Shown here: piece by piece, positions 21,817-31,847 of the stretch
How positions within the stretch are numbered: position 1 is the first letter of the stretch
How the letters are laid out: each line of letters starts with the position of its first letter
Source of the DNA: PALSA-894 sp034669145
GTDB taxonomy: Bacteria; Pseudomonadota; Alphaproteobacteria; Rhizobiales; Xanthobacteraceae
Assembly: GCA_034669145.1 (NCBI GenBank)
Contig: JAXDNY010000182.1
Span: forward strand, 43,125 to 107,124
Length of the DNA stretch: 64,000 nucleotides
Direction: 5' to 3'
Translations under genes and position numbers: made by a program
The notes under the pieces: generated by a model
What the model was told of the DNA's origin: nothing
The model's database searches: none
What the model saw: the letters and a program-made list of their open reading frames with translations, nothing else

Positions 21817-22314
21817 TCAGGCCGCTTCGGCCTGCTGGTTGATGACGCTCTCGGCAAGCTTGCTAAGCGACGCATCGGTGTTCTTCTCTTCCGCCAGCGT
21901 AGCGTCCAGCAGCTTCACCGCCTGGGTCAGGCCGAGCTCTTCGGCCCATGCTTTCAGGGTGCCGTAGCGGGAAATCTCATAGTGCTCGACCGCCTGGGCG
22001 GCGGACAGCAGCCCGGCATCCAGGGCCGGCGTGCCCTTGTATTCCTTCATGATCTCCTGGCCCTCCTCGAGGATGCCCATGATGGCATCGCAGGTCTTGC
22101 CCTTCGGCGGCTCGCCGAGGAGCTTGAACACCTGCTCAAGCCGGTCGACCTGACCTTCGGTCTCACCCTCGTGCTTCTCGAACGCCGCGCGCAGCTCATC
22201 CGAATTCGCCGCCTTGGCCATCTTGGGCAGCGCGGTCAGGATTTTCTTTTCGGCGAAATAGATGTCCTTGAGCGTGTCCTGAAACAGATCTTGCAGGGTC
22301 TTCTCTTTTGCCAT
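21817..22314 (-). CDS. YciE/YciF-type ferritin-like protein (DUF892)
   Basis: A 165-aa four-helix ferritin-like protein. The start at 22314 is preceded by CGGAGGACACC. Family motifs are LQDLFQDTLKDIYFAEKKI, HEGETEGQVDRLEQVF and AVEHYEISRYGTLKAWAEEL. The Glu/His residues in these helices are placed as di-iron ligands. YciE/YciF proteins are stress-induced; a ferroxidase role is proposed for the family but not proven here. Cytoplasmic. Confidence 0.92.
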   Translation of the reverse strand: MAKEKTLQDLFQDTLKDIYFAEKKILTALPKMAKAANSDELRAAFEKHEGETEGQVDRLEQVFKLLGEPPKGKTCDAIMGILEEGQEIMKEYKGTPALDAGLLSAAQAVEHYEISRYGTLKAWAEELGLTQAVKLLDATLAEEKNTDASLSKLAESVINQQAEAA

Positions 22315-22435
22315 GGTGTCCTCCGTTTGGCGGGATTGTGAGGGAGCAACACGCACGGCATCGTTGCGTTCCAACAAAGAACGCCGCGCAAGATCAGCGC
22401 GTACTTACTGCTTCGGTTCCACGTGGCAGGCAGTC

Positions 22436-23161
22436 TCAAACCATCATCAGCGCCACGCCCGACACCAGCAGCACGACCAGCACCGCCTTGCGGAACGCAG
22501 CTTCGTCGATGCGGCCGTAGAGCTTCATGCCGAGCCAGGTTCCGGCCAGCAGCACCGGCAGTCCAAACACGAACAGCCACGCGGTCTGCGCACCGACCGC
22601 GCCGCTACCGCCGAGCCACGCGGCGCTCATGAGAAAGATCGCGATCGCGACCGGCTGAAACACCGCGCGCTGCTGGTCCCGCGTCCACCCGCGCAATTGG
22701 CACCAGATGATCACCAGGATGCCGGCAAGCCCGCTCAGGCCTGCCAGTGCGCCATTGAGAAATCCGACGCCGGCGTCCGCGAGCGGACCGGCGGAGGTGA
22801 CATGCAGCGGCGGACGAAACAGGCTGTAAAGGCTGAAGACGACGAGAAACGCACCGATCGCACCGCGCACATAGGCCGGATTCGCCCAAGTCAACGCGGC
22901 CACACCCAGCGGAACACCAAACGCCGCCCCCACCACGAACGGCCAGAACTTGCGCCAGTCGAGAGCGTGGCGAAGCTTCCACACCGCGTAGCCCTGCACG
23001 ATCAAGCCGAACGCAATGATCAGCGAGGCGGTTTCGGCGGGCGTCATGATGAACAGCCACGCCGACGACACGATCAGGCCGAAGGCGAATCCAGTCAGGC
23101 CGGTCACGAAGGCCCCGGCGAATGTCGCGATCAGGAAGATGGCAAGATGAAGCGCGTCCAC
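22436..23161 (-). CDS. TauE/SafE family sulfite-exporter-like membrane protein
   Basis: About 241 aa with seven to eight hydrophobic helices and the two-fold repeat typical of TauE/SafE. The motifs are TFAGAFVTGLTGFAFGLIVS near the N-terminus and GFLNGALAGLSGLAGILVII in the second half. The family moves sulfonate-related or other organic anions across the inner membrane, but the substrate is unknown. GTG 23161 with GGGAG upstream is preferred; TTG 23179 would add six polar residues. Confidence 0.85.
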   Translation of the reverse strand: MDALHLAIFLIATFAGAFVTGLTGFAFGLIVSSAWLFIMTPAETASLIIAFGLIVQGYAVWKLRHALDWRKFWPFVVGAAFGVPLGVAALTWANPAYVRGAIGAFLVVFSLYSLFRPPLHVTSAGPLADAGVGFLNGALAGLSGLAGILVIIWCQLRGWTRDQQRAVFQPVAIAIFLMSAAWLGGSGAVGAQTAWLFVFGLPVLLAGTWLGMKLYGRIDEAAFRKAVLVVLLVSGVALMMV

Positions 23162-23388
23162 GCGCTCGCTCCCGCGCAAGGGCGAGCAGCACTTGAATGG
23201 GACCGCCCATTTGACGGGGAAGCTGCGATAACCCCGCCGGACTATAGCGTCAGGCGAAAAACCGGTTCAACCCCGCGACGAGGTATCGAACGGCCGCCCG
23301 TGTTGAGAAAATCGCCGGGCGCTGGAAATTTTCGCGGCCCCTCCGTAGAGTTTGACTGTTCATCCTCTGGAATTGTGACGGGAACGCC

Positions 23389-23670
23389 ATGCGCAATTTG
23401 GTCCTGATCATCGCCGGAATACTTATTGCGGGTCCCTCCTACGGTGCGTGCGCCAAGCCGGAAGCGCCGTCCTGCGCGCTGCAAACCGGCGGGTTTTCCG
23501 GCGAGGCCGTATTCGACAGCTGCCGCCTCGCGATGATTTCCTATCGGAGCGAGATGGAAGCCTTCGCGGAGTGCGCCCAAAAGGACGGACAGGCCGCACA
23601 GGAAAAAGCGGCACGCGACGAACTAGAAGATGTCCTGGCGCGATTCAATCGCCGCGCGCGCGGTGAATAA
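23389..23670 (+). CDS. Small secreted cysteine-containing protein
   Basis: A 93-aa exported protein, signal MRNLVLIIAGILIAGPSYGA. The mature part has four cysteines in ACAKPEAPSCALQTG, DSCRLAM and AECAQKDG, and a helical charged tail. This spacing is seen in small periplasmic rhizobial proteins of unknown role. GGGAACGCC precedes the ATG, and TTGACT about 30 nt upstream may be part of its promoter. No partner gene is evident. Confidence 0.68.
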   Translation: MRNLVLIIAGILIAGPSYGACAKPEAPSCALQTGGFSGEAVFDSCRLAMISYRSEMEAFAECAQKDGQAAQEKAARDELEDVLARFNRRARGE

Positions 23671-23840
23671 CGCGCGCGCCTTGCGCGATGCAGGCGTAGC
23701 CGTACGGCTGCGTGGCGAGGGACGCCGGGCCGGACGGCTGGACCGTCCGGGTTCCAAGAGATTGTATCGTGTGGCTTTTTTGCACTAGGCGCCCAATGCC
23801 TTGCGCGGCATCATTCCGGCTTCCGACGGGGGTGACGACA

Positions 23841-24680
23841 ATGAAACGTTGGGTCATTGCAGGCGCGGGGGCACTGGTGTGGATGGCGGCGGTAGCCCCT
23901 TCTGGGGCCGCGGACATTCCCGCCGCTCCTGTGGCGAAGGCGCCGGTCATGGTGCCGGCCAAGCAGAGCTGGTACGGCTTCTATATCGGCGCAAACGGCG
24001 GCTATGCATGGGGCAATAACTCGGTCGAGTTCGGGCCTGACGCATTCTATGCACCATTGCTGCTCGCCACGGGGATCCCCACTACACTCGCTGGAAAACC
24101 CCAGGGCTGGCTTGGTGGCGTGACGTACGGCTCAAACTATCAGTTCAACAGTATCGTGGTCGGTATCGACTCCGACTTCGACTGGTCCAACATCAAGGCG
24201 TCGCAGGCCTTCAACGGCGCCTTTGCGGGCGTTCCGTTCACGACCACCGCCAGTCATGAGATCAAGTGGTTCTCGACTACGCGGGCGCGGGCCGGGTTCC
24301 TGCTCAGCGACAACTGGCTGCTTTACGGAACGGGTGGCCTCGCTACGGCACGGGTCGACGCATCGGCAAGCAACGTGATCAACGTCGCGGGCCTCTGCGC
24401 TGTCGCGGCCGGCGGATGTCCGCTCGGTTCGGCCAGCAAGACGATGTGGGGCTGGGCGGCCGGCGCTGGCATCGAATACGCCAACGGGCCGTGGCAGTTC
24501 CGGGTCGAATATCTGCACTACGATCTCGGCACGCTGAACTTCGTCATGCGCGACTTCGTAGTGCCGCTGAACGTGATCAACGCCTCGGTGCGTGAGCGCG
24601 GCGACATGGTGCGCGGCGCCATCACCTATCGCTTCAACTGGACGCTGTTCGGCCTGATCTTCGGCACCGACCGCATCTAG
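23841..24680 (+). CDS. Outer-membrane beta-barrel protein, Omp25/Omp31-like
   Basis: A 279-aa porin-like surface protein. Signal MKRWVIAGAGALVWMAAVAP ends near AAD, followed by the short AADIPAAP-type linker usual in rhizobial Omp25/31 relatives. The sequence then begins WYGFYIGANGGYAWGNN and ends FRVEYLHYDLG...TYRFNW, with alternating strands throughout (SNYQFNSIVVGIDSDFDWS). ATG 23841 is chosen because earlier starts lack a signal. Followed by a strong terminator. It probably forms an eight-strand barrel in the outer membrane. Confidence 0.9.
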   Translation: MKRWVIAGAGALVWMAAVAPSGAADIPAAPVAKAPVMVPAKQSWYGFYIGANGGYAWGNNSVEFGPDAFYAPLLLATGIPTTLAGKPQGWLGGVTYGSNYQFNSIVVGIDSDFDWSNIKASQAFNGAFAGVPFTTTASHEIKWFSTTRARAGFLLSDNWLLYGTGGLATARVDASASNVINVAGLCAVAAGGCPLGSASKTMWGWAAGAGIEYANGPWQFRVEYLHYDLGTLNFVMRDFVVPLNVINASVRERGDMVRGAITYRFNWTLFGLIFGTDRI

Positions 24681-24706
24681 TTTCTCGAAATACGCGTCGC
24701 GACAGC

Positions 24707-24740
24707 AAACAGCCGGCCCTTGGGGCCGGCTGTTTCGTTT
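24707..24740 (+). terminator. Rho-independent terminator of the outer-membrane protein gene
   Basis: AAACAGCCGGCCC-TTG-GGGCCGGCTGTTT then CGTTT. The flanking A and T runs let it act in both directions, so it may also serve the small gene ending at 24759. Confidence 0.88.
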
Positions 24741-24758
24741 GATCCATTGGATCGTGCG

Positions 24759-24923
24759 TCAGCACTTCTGGCCATTGGAGAGGCGGCACGAGCCGGAGCC
24801 CGGCTGCGTCTTGCGGTCGGCGGCGGGCTGAGCCTGCGCCTGATCGCTCGCCGGGATGAACACCGGCGCGAATGTCGTGACCGCAAACGCGAACAGCGTC
24901 GCCACCATCAAAGTCCGAATCAT
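24759..24923 (-). CDS. 54-residue secreted peptide
   Basis: MIRTLMVATLFAFAVTTFAP begins a clear Sec signal. The mature part is about 25 residues (QPAADRKTQPGSGSCRLSNG and a final KC) with two cysteines that could pair. GGGGAGATGC precedes the ATG at 24923. A convergent terminator lies just past the stop. Function unknown. Confidence 0.68.
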   Translation of the reverse strand: MIRTLMVATLFAFAVTTFAPVFIPASDQAQAQPAADRKTQPGSGSCRLSNGQKC

Positions 24924-25110
24924 GCATCTCCCCCGCGGGTTGGTTTACGCAGGGGAAAAGAATCAATTCAAGGCAAACTGTCAAGTGAAGGCCTGATTTT
25001 GCCGCGAACTCGGCCTCAAGCGGCCAGATTCGACTCCCGTAATCATCCCCGGTGGAAGGCCCTTTGTACCAACGCGTTGCCCAGACACTCTCGATAACGG
25101 GGACAATCTC

Positions 25111-25485
25111 ATGAATGCAGCACCCTCTCGCTCTCCCAAGCTCGACGAAACGCCGAGCGAGTTCGAGGGCGAAATCCGCGAATTCATCCGCCGCGACGTG
25201 GGGCACCTGCGCCGCGCGCCGACCGAGGCGAGCGAGCAGGCGGTCACCAACATCAACTCGCTGCTCGACCGGGTGTCCGGCTCGTCGGTCGGCGAGATCG
25301 ACAGCCTGATCGCCGACCTGCGCAATGTGCGCGACTTCCTGCAGACCGAAGGTGAGCGCGTGCAGCGCGAGATCGCGAGTTACGCGCAGCTCAGCCAGGT
25401 CGCCATGACGTCGGTGAAGATCATCGCCGAGAGCATGTCGCAATGGAAGTCGCAGGTGAGCGACGCGCGTCTCGATCGCGCCTGA
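25111..25485 (+). CDS. Helical coiled-coil-like cytoplasmic protein
   Basis: A 124-aa hydrophilic protein. Heptad-like helices cover SEQAVTNINSLLDRVSGSSV, SLIADLRNVRDFLQTEGERV and IIAESMSQWKSQVSDAR. No membrane segment or enzyme motif. This is the pattern of small rhizobial proteins of unknown function. The ATG at 25111 is preceded by ACGGGGACAATCTC. It appears to be a single gene, followed by the convergent membrane peptide gene. Confidence 0.68.
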   Translation: MNAAPSRSPKLDETPSEFEGEIREFIRRDVGHLRRAPTEASEQAVTNINSLLDRVSGSSVGEIDSLIADLRNVRDFLQTEGERVQREIASYAQLSQVAMTSVKIIAESMSQWKSQVSDARLDRA

Positions 25486-25569
25486 CGTTACTACTTCGTC
25501 GGAAGGTTCGACGGCCGGGTCATAACCCACGGTCGGGGGAAGCTTCGCGACGTCCCGCTTCATCTGCGT

Positions 25570-25740
25570 CTAGCGGATAACGGCCTGTGCGGAAGCAGCC
25601 ATCACGGACGGGCGGGCTTGATCGAGGCTCGCGCGGCCATCGACATGGTTCTTCACCACCATGACGGCGACGAGCATGACGGCGGCCGTGATGCCACCGA
25701 AGACAAATCCCACGATCCCGAGGCTGCGACGGTCGGCCAT
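25570..25740 (-). CDS. Small single-pass membrane protein (MAD-SL-type, paralogue 2)
   Basis: A 56-aa protein starting MADRRSLGIVGFVFGGITAA. One membrane helix (GITAAVMLVAVMVV) is followed by KNHVDGRASLDQARPSV. The start at 25740 has AGGGGGAGGGGATC upstream, a strong ribosome site. Paralogue of the 50-aa protein at 19985. Function unknown; the orientation is probably N-in. Confidence 0.75.
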   Translation of the reverse strand: MADRRSLGIVGFVFGGITAAVMLVAVMVVKNHVDGRASLDQARPSVMAASAQAVIR

Positions 25741-25811
25741 GATCCCCTCCCCCTAACTTCCCCTTCACCCGTTTTGTCGCGAGCGCGTTAACTTTGGTTC
25801 AAGGTCTTGGG

Positions 25812-25826
25812 TTAACTGAAGGTTAA
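25812..25826. promoter_or_regulatory. Candidate CtrA full site, TTAA-N7-TTAA
   Basis: TTAACTGAAGGTTAA matches the CtrA consensus exactly in spacing. It lies 91 nt upstream of the Gly/Arg-rich secreted protein start at 25917 and 72 nt upstream of the divergent small membrane protein start at 25740. Another TTAAC occurs at about 25787. Only the motif is seen; binding is inferred. Confidence 0.45.
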
Positions 25827-25916
25827 ATCCTTTCGACAAACCGGCAGGCCGGGTCTAGGCTCGTTTCCGAGGCCAATTTGGAGTGCGGCGGCTCCTCCTT
25901 CGTAAAGGAGAGCGCG

Positions 25917-26465
25917 ATGTTGCGTCATTTTGTTGCTTTTGCCGTTCTTGCGCTGGGTGGGATGCTGGCCCTGCCCGACCCGTCGTTCGCGGCTCCCGGA
26001 GGGTTCCGGGGCGGCTTCCGAGGCGGGTTTCGGGCCCCGCCGGTCATGATCCCGCGGCACGCGCGGGCCGGAATGGCGCGCCATCCGCATGCGTTGTTCC
26101 GGCAGCACCCCGTGCAATTCCGTCCGCACCTGGCGCCGCGCTTCGCGTCGAGCCTCGCCCGCACGAGCGTGCGGCAACCCTTCGGCCGCCTCGAGCGCCG
26201 TCACCACCATCGCTACGTTTGGCCTTACGTCTATCCGTCCACCACGGACGACAACGGCTATGGCACCATCGGCACGCCCTACGATCCCGCCGAGGGGATC
26301 CCGGTCTACGCCCCGCCATCGATCACGGATCTGGACGCGCCTCCGCTGCCTCTCCCGCCTCGTCTTTCCGGCACGCGCGAGGAGGACGGCGAAGCGTGCC
26401 GCTCCGAGCGCGTGACCGTGCCCGCCACCGAGGGCGAGCGCGAGATAACGGTAGTGCGTTGCTAG
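25917..26465 (+). CDS. Secreted Gly/Arg/His-rich protein
   Basis: A 182-aa exported protein. AAAGGAGAGCGCG precedes ATG 25917, and the signal MLRHFVAFAVLALGGMLALP ends near SFAAPGG. The mature N-terminus is a triple GGFRGGFRGGFRAPP repeat, then His/Arg-rich sequence (RRHHHRYVWPYVY) and a Pro-rich segment. The end CRSERVTVPATEGERE is followed by VVRC, so the last Cys may pair with CRSE. Resembles uncharacterised periplasmic proteins. A CtrA-like site lies upstream. Confidence 0.7.
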   Translation: MLRHFVAFAVLALGGMLALPDPSFAAPGGFRGGFRGGFRAPPVMIPRHARAGMARHPHALFRQHPVQFRPHLAPRFASSLARTSVRQPFGRLERRHHHRYVWPYVYPSTTDDNGYGTIGTPYDPAEGIPVYAPPSITDLDAPPLPLPPRLSGTREEDGEACRSERVTVPATEGEREITVVRC

Positions 26466-26536
26466 CGCATGGTCCGGAAAAACCCTGCCCCGGACGTGAT
26501 CCGGGGTGGCCACCGGTTTTCGGACAAGATCATGCT
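26466..26536. repeat. Dispersed palindrome (GCATGGTCCGGAAAA type)
   Basis: Outer arms GCGCATGGTCCGGAAAA and TTTTCGGACAAGATCATGC are imperfect inverted repeats; inside are CCCCGGACGTGATCCGGGG and ACCGG. It is close in form to the CATGATC...TTTTCGG repeats scattered in rhizobial genomes. It fills the gap before the desaturase gene end. Confidence 0.65.
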
Positions 26537-26545
26537 CAAGAAAGT

Positions 26546-27589
26546 TTACGCGGCGGCGCGCATCGCGCGCAGCTCGCGGAACGACACGAGCTTGCGGCTG
26601 CTCTCGTCCCACAGCACCAGCCGGATGCAGCCGAGGCTCTGCATCAGCGTGAGCCGGCCGACGTTCCCAAGCTCCGGGTGATCGCGCAGCACGTCCCGCA
26701 GCCGGTAGAACGGAATGCCGCTGGACAGATGGTGCACATGGTGGACGCCGATGTTCGCCGTCATCCAGCGCAGCACGCCCGGCAGATCGTAATGCGAGCT
26801 GCCGTGCAGCGCCGCCTCCTGCCGATTCCATGACGGTTCCTGCGCCCAGAGCGTCTCCTCGAACTGGTGCTGGACGTAGAACAGCCAGACGCCTGCCGCT
26901 GCGGCCAGCACGATGATCGGCAGATGGACGAGGAGGAAGGCCTTGAAGCCGATGAAAAAGATCAGCACCGCGGCGATCGCGGCGATGCCGAGATTGGTCA
27001 GCATGGTCGAGAGCCAGGGGCGCCATCCGTCGCGCATCAGGCCGACCGGCAGCCGGTGCTGCAGGATGAACATGTAGATCGGGCCGATCCCGAACATCAC
27101 CAGCGGATGGCGATAGGCGCGATAGCGCAGCCGGCCGAGGCGCGACAGCGCGAGATATTCCCGCACCGTCAGCGTGTCGATGTCGCCCATGCCGCGGCGT
27201 GTCAGATTGCCGGATGAGGCGTGGTGCACCGCGTGGGTGTGGCGCCAGAAATCATACGGCGTGAAGGTGAGCACACCGATCGCGCGCCCGATCCAGTCGT
27301 TGAGTGCCTTGCTGCGGAAGAACGAGCCATGGCCGCAGTCGTGCTGAATCATGAACAGGCGGACGAGGAAGCCCGCCGCCGGAATGGCGAGCACCAGACT
27401 GATCCAGTAGCCGAAGTAGAGGCCGAGCCAGGTTGCGGCCCACAGCACCACGAAGGGCCCAAGCGTGATGGCGATCTCGACGAGGCTGCGCGCGGCGCTG
27501 GGATTGCGATAGCGGGCAAGGATCCTCGACCAGTTGGACGCTTCCTGCCTTGCCGCGGCCGAATCCGCGCGCGCATCGCTCATCGCCAT
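26546..27589 (-). CDS. Membrane fatty acid desaturase
   Basis: A 347-aa di-iron membrane desaturase that introduces a double bond into fatty acyl chains. All three histidine boxes are present: HDCGHGSFF, HTHAVHH and HVHHLSSGIPFYR. Four or more membrane helices lie between them. The order and spacing suit the omega-6/delta-12-like bacterial group, but regiospecificity is not assignable. The start may be ATG 27589, TTG 27595 or ATG 27583. A long gap upstream separates it from the helicase gene. Confidence 0.9.
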   Translation of the reverse strand: MAMSDARADSAAARQEASNWSRILARYRNPSAARSLVEIAITLGPFVVLWAATWLGLYFGYWISLVLAIPAAGFLVRLFMIQHDCGHGSFFRSKALNDWIGRAIGVLTFTPYDFWRHTHAVHHASSGNLTRRGMGDIDTLTVREYLALSRLGRLRYRAYRHPLVMFGIGPIYMFILQHRLPVGLMRDGWRPWLSTMLTNLGIAAIAAVLIFFIGFKAFLLVHLPIIVLAAAAGVWLFYVQHQFEETLWAQEPSWNRQEAALHGSSHYDLPGVLRWMTANIGVHHVHHLSSGIPFYRLRDVLRDHPELGNVGRLTLMQSLGCIRLVLWDESSRKLVSFRELRAMRAAA

Positions 27590-28057
27590 GATCAATTGAT
27601 TCCCTGATTTCGGGGTGTCGCCGACCCCTAGCTATCACATCGGTTTCCGATTTGGGAGGCCGCCGACGAGGGCGGCTTACCTCACTTGACCACGACGGGT
27701 TCGGCATGCCCCAAAAGAGCATTCGAACGTTTCATGTCCACTGCCGATGATGAAGCATTCTGCAACGATGGCCCCTTCAAGTCTGTACAAAATTGACCAC
27801 TTCTCTACCCCGAGAAACTCCTGCCTTGAAAACACCGTAGGAAACTGCCATGTACACCGCGTCGGCCCGTGTTTTGGGCCGCCGGCAGGGCCGCCTGCAC
27901 GATAACCAGAACAACGGTTTCGGCCCGCTTTTCGAACCTCCAATCACATTGACAGCCCAGACCAGGCGGGGTGTCTCGATCGACCCCCGCGGCATGCGGC
28001 CGGCTGCACGATCTCGAATCGTGCCGGCGCATCCCGCCATAGCCTTAGGACGACCAC
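27590..28057. other. Long intergenic region upstream of the helicase
   Basis: A 468-nt gap between divergent genes with no convincing frame; the plus-strand frame from 27850 lacks a ribosome site and has no protein-like composition. One small stem GCCGCC/GGGCGGC is near 27660. TTGACA at about 27949 and TTGACC at about 27792 are possible -35 elements, but no matching -10 stands out. A long 5' leader would be in keeping with cold-regulated DEAD-box genes, which is inference. Confidence 0.5.
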
Positions 28058-29476
<1,419 letters not shown>

Positions 29477-29498
29477 ATAGACACACGGAGGAAGACGG

Positions 29499-29771
29499 AT
29501 GGCGAAAGAAGAACTGCTCGAATTCGACGGCATGGTCACGGAAGTGCTGCCTGACGGCAACTTCCGTGTGAAGCTGGACAATGACCACGAGATCCTCGCC
29601 TACACCGCCGGCAAGATGCGGAAATTCCGCATCCGCACCGGCGTCGGCGATCGGGTCGTGGTCGAGATGTCGCCGTACGACCTGCAGCGTGGACGGATCA
29701 GCTTCCGCCACAAGAGCGCCGCCGCGCCGATCATCGGCTCGGGACAGCGCCGTCCGAACTACCGGCGCTGA
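29499..29771 (+). CDS. infA: Translation initiation factor IF-1
   Basis: The small S1-fold initiation factor that binds the 30S A site, 90 aa. It has the conserved MAKEELLEFDGMVTEVLPDG, FRVKLDNDHEILAYTAGKMR and YDLQRGRISFR. About 18 extra residues follow (AAPIIGSGQRRPNYRR), longer than the 72-residue E. coli form and basic. ACGGAGGAAGACGG is an excellent ribosome site. It pairs with the helicase upstream, so both may serve translation in the cold. Confidence 0.95.
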   Translation: MAKEELLEFDGMVTEVLPDGNFRVKLDNDHEILAYTAGKMRKFRIRTGVGDRVVVEMSPYDLQRGRISFRHKSAAAPIIGSGQRRPNYRR

Positions 29772-29778
29772 CCGCGCA

Positions 29779-30021
29779 TCACGCGAATTCCACGCCGAGC
29801 CGGTTCTCGCCGCGCCAGATCACGCGGCATTGGTGCCTTCGCTTGGACTCCAGGAGAAGTTCGAAGCTCTCCGGAATCCCTGCGAGGCTCGACACCACCA
29901 GCAACGCGCCTTTGGGCGACAGATTGCGCACCGTGCAGTCGATCAGCGACGTATGCGCACGAACGAGGATCTTCCCCGACTTCAGGGTCCGGTTCCGTGA
30001 AACGCGCCGCCGTTCTTCCAT
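29779..30021 (-). CDS. PilZ-domain protein
   Basis: An 80-aa single-domain protein of the PilZ fold, a cyclic-di-GMP receptor in many bacteria. The Arg-rich switch is RRRVSR near the N-terminus, and the second motif is DCTVRNLSPKGALL, where the usual D/N-x-S-x-x-G is preserved. It ends in RVIWRGENRLGVEFA. Cyclic-di-GMP binding is likely but not certain for such a short form. It converges with infA, with 7 nt between the stops. Confidence 0.85.
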   Translation of the reverse strand: MEERRRVSRNRTLKSGKILVRAHTSLIDCTVRNLSPKGALLVVSSLAGIPESFELLLESKRRHQCRVIWRGENRLGVEFA

Positions 30022-30162
30022 GGCCGGCTCCCCGCCTCCGCGCGGGTCCCGATGTCATGGACAGGCCGCGCGCCATCGATGGACGTTATTACCGAGACGT
30101 TGAGAAATTCGCGCCAGAATACCTGATTGTCGGCCCTCCCGATTCACGAATCGGAAACCAGG

Positions 30163-31368
30163 CTAGGCCGCCGCGGCTTGGGCAAGCCGGCCCCTGATGG
30201 CGAGCACGAGCGGCAGGGTCAACAGCACGATCCCGGAGACGAGACCGAGCGCAAGCGGCACGCCGAGCGCATCGCCGGCAAAGCCATAGAGGATCGGCGC
30301 CAGCGCGCCGGAGCCGATGGTGCCGGTGTAGAAAATGCTGAATGCGCGCGTGCGGCTCTCGGGCGTCACCATGAGCGGCACGGAGCCATAGAGCACCGAC
30401 GAGGTGCCGTTGAGCGCGACGCCGATCAGCGGCAGCAGCACCAGTCCCAGTTCGAGCGGAAGCGGCAACAGCGCCAGGATGCCGAGCGCGGTGAACCCTT
30501 CGGTGAGCCACACCGTTGCGACGACGCCGATGCGGGCTCCGATCCAGGCGCAGACAAGCTTGCCGGCCGCTCCGCCGACGAACACCAGTGTCAGCGCCAT
30601 CCCGACGGTCGGAAGCGAAGCGCCCTTGGCGGTGAGCAGGAACGGCAGGAAGGTGAGAAACCCCATGCGGGTCGCCGAGTCGATCATCCCGATCGACAGC
30701 AGCACCGGAAAGCCCCCGCCCGCATGCCCGGCCTGCGCCTTATCCGGCTGGCCATCGGCAGACTCCACAACGCCGCCCGCGTAGCGCGGCGTGGTGAGCA
30801 GGATCGCAATCGCCGCCACCAGGCCGATCGTTCCGAGGAGCGCCAGCGAGACCCGCCACGGCAGCACCACCACGAGCAGCGCACCCGCGGCCGGCAGCGC
30901 CATCTTTCCGAGATCGCCGGCAAAATTGTAGGTGCCGAGCGCCGAGAGCGAGCGCGATCCCGAAAACGCGCGCGCCACCAGCGCGGAGGCAAGCGGGTGC
31001 TGCGTGCTCGCGCCCAGTCCTGCGATGAGCAGCATCGCGATCAGCGCCGTATAGCTCTCGACGAATGGCGCAAGGCAATATCCCAGCCCGACGAGCGCTG
31101 TGCCGGCGGCGAGCACCAGCGGCACGCCGAGGCGCTCGCTCAGCAAGCCGGCCGGGATCTGAAATCCCGCCATGGTGCCGGCGAACGCGCCGCGCAGCGC
31201 CCCGATCGCCGCGTAGCTCAATCCGAACTCGGCCTGCCAGATCGGCAACATGACGTAGATCAGGTCGGTGTAACCGTCGTGCAACGCGTGTGCGCCGCAG
31301 GCGACGCCCATGGCCTTGCGCTCATCGCGCCGAACATCCGCCGGCACGATGTCCGCCGCGGCGCTCAT
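30163..31368 (-). CDS. MFS transporter (operon with two MaoC proteins)
   Basis: A 401-aa major facilitator permease with about 12 helices. It starts MSAAADIVPADVRRDERK, the first helix region is GVACGAHALHDGYTDLIYVM, and a motif-A-like GLLSERLGVPLVLAAG follows helix 2. The HALHDGYTD motif is seen in fosmidomycin-resistance-like permeases. Its ATG overlaps the TGA of the upstream MaoC gene by 4 nt, so it belongs to a three-gene operon. It may export or import a product or substrate of the MaoC enzymes. Confidence 0.87.
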   Translation of the reverse strand: MSAAADIVPADVRRDERKAMGVACGAHALHDGYTDLIYVMLPIWQAEFGLSYAAIGALRGAFAGTMAGFQIPAGLLSERLGVPLVLAAGTALVGLGYCLAPFVESYTALIAMLLIAGLGASTQHPLASALVARAFSGSRSLSALGTYNFAGDLGKMALPAAGALLVVVLPWRVSLALLGTIGLVAAIAILLTTPRYAGGVVESADGQPDKAQAGHAGGGFPVLLSIGMIDSATRMGFLTFLPFLLTAKGASLPTVGMALTLVFVGGAAGKLVCAWIGARIGVVATVWLTEGFTALGILALLPLPLELGLVLLPLIGVALNGTSSVLYGSVPLMVTPESRTRAFSIFYTGTIGSGALAPILYGFAGDALGVPLALGLVSGIVLLTLPLVLAIRGRLAQAAAA

Positions 31369-31847
31369 GCGGCGCCCGGCCGCCGCTCGACGAAGCCTGA
31401 GCCGATGAAGGACATCACCAGCTCGCCTTTCTGATTAGTGCCGGTGTTCCTGGCGAACACGATCCCCCAGCCGGGACGACTCTTGGTGACGCGCTTTTCC
31501 ACCACCTCGGACGCGTACGTAATCGTGTCGCCCGCATAGACCGGCTTGAGCCACTTCAGTTCACGGAATCCCGGCGACGGACCGAGCCTGGCAATGACTT
31601 CACCGCGCGCGGAACGCTCGGCATCCTCGCGCCGGCCGTGTTGCACGCGCAGGTTCATCCACGCCGCAACCGTGTGCCAGCCGGATGCGCACAGCGCGCC
31701 GAAATGCGACTTCGCGGCGGCCGCCTCGTTCATGTGGAATTCCTGCGGATCGTATTGCGCCGCGAATGTCTTGATGTCCGCGGCCGTGAAGGTCACCGTG
31801 CCGAGCGCCATGCGGTCGCCGACGTTGATGTCGTCGAAGTACCTCAT
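31365..31847 (-). CDS. MaoC-family hot-dog dehydratase (2)
   Basis: A 160-aa hot-dog-fold protein. The hydratase motif is YDPQEFHMNEAAAAKSHFGA, with Asp/His for (R)-specific enoyl-CoA hydration, and LCASGWHTVAAWMNL follows. Its sequence is clearly related to the gene immediately upstream. ATG 31847 overlaps that gene by 4 nt (ATGA). Acts on acyl-CoA thioesters in the cytoplasm; the exact substrate is unknown. Confidence 0.88.
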   Translation of the reverse strand: MRYFDDINVGDRMALGTVTFTAADIKTFAAQYDPQEFHMNEAAAAKSHFGALCASGWHTVAAWMNLRVQHGRREDAERSARGEVIARLGPSPGFRELKWLKPVYAGDTITYASEVVEKRVTKSRPGWGIVFARNTGTNQKGELVMSFIGSGFVERRPGAA

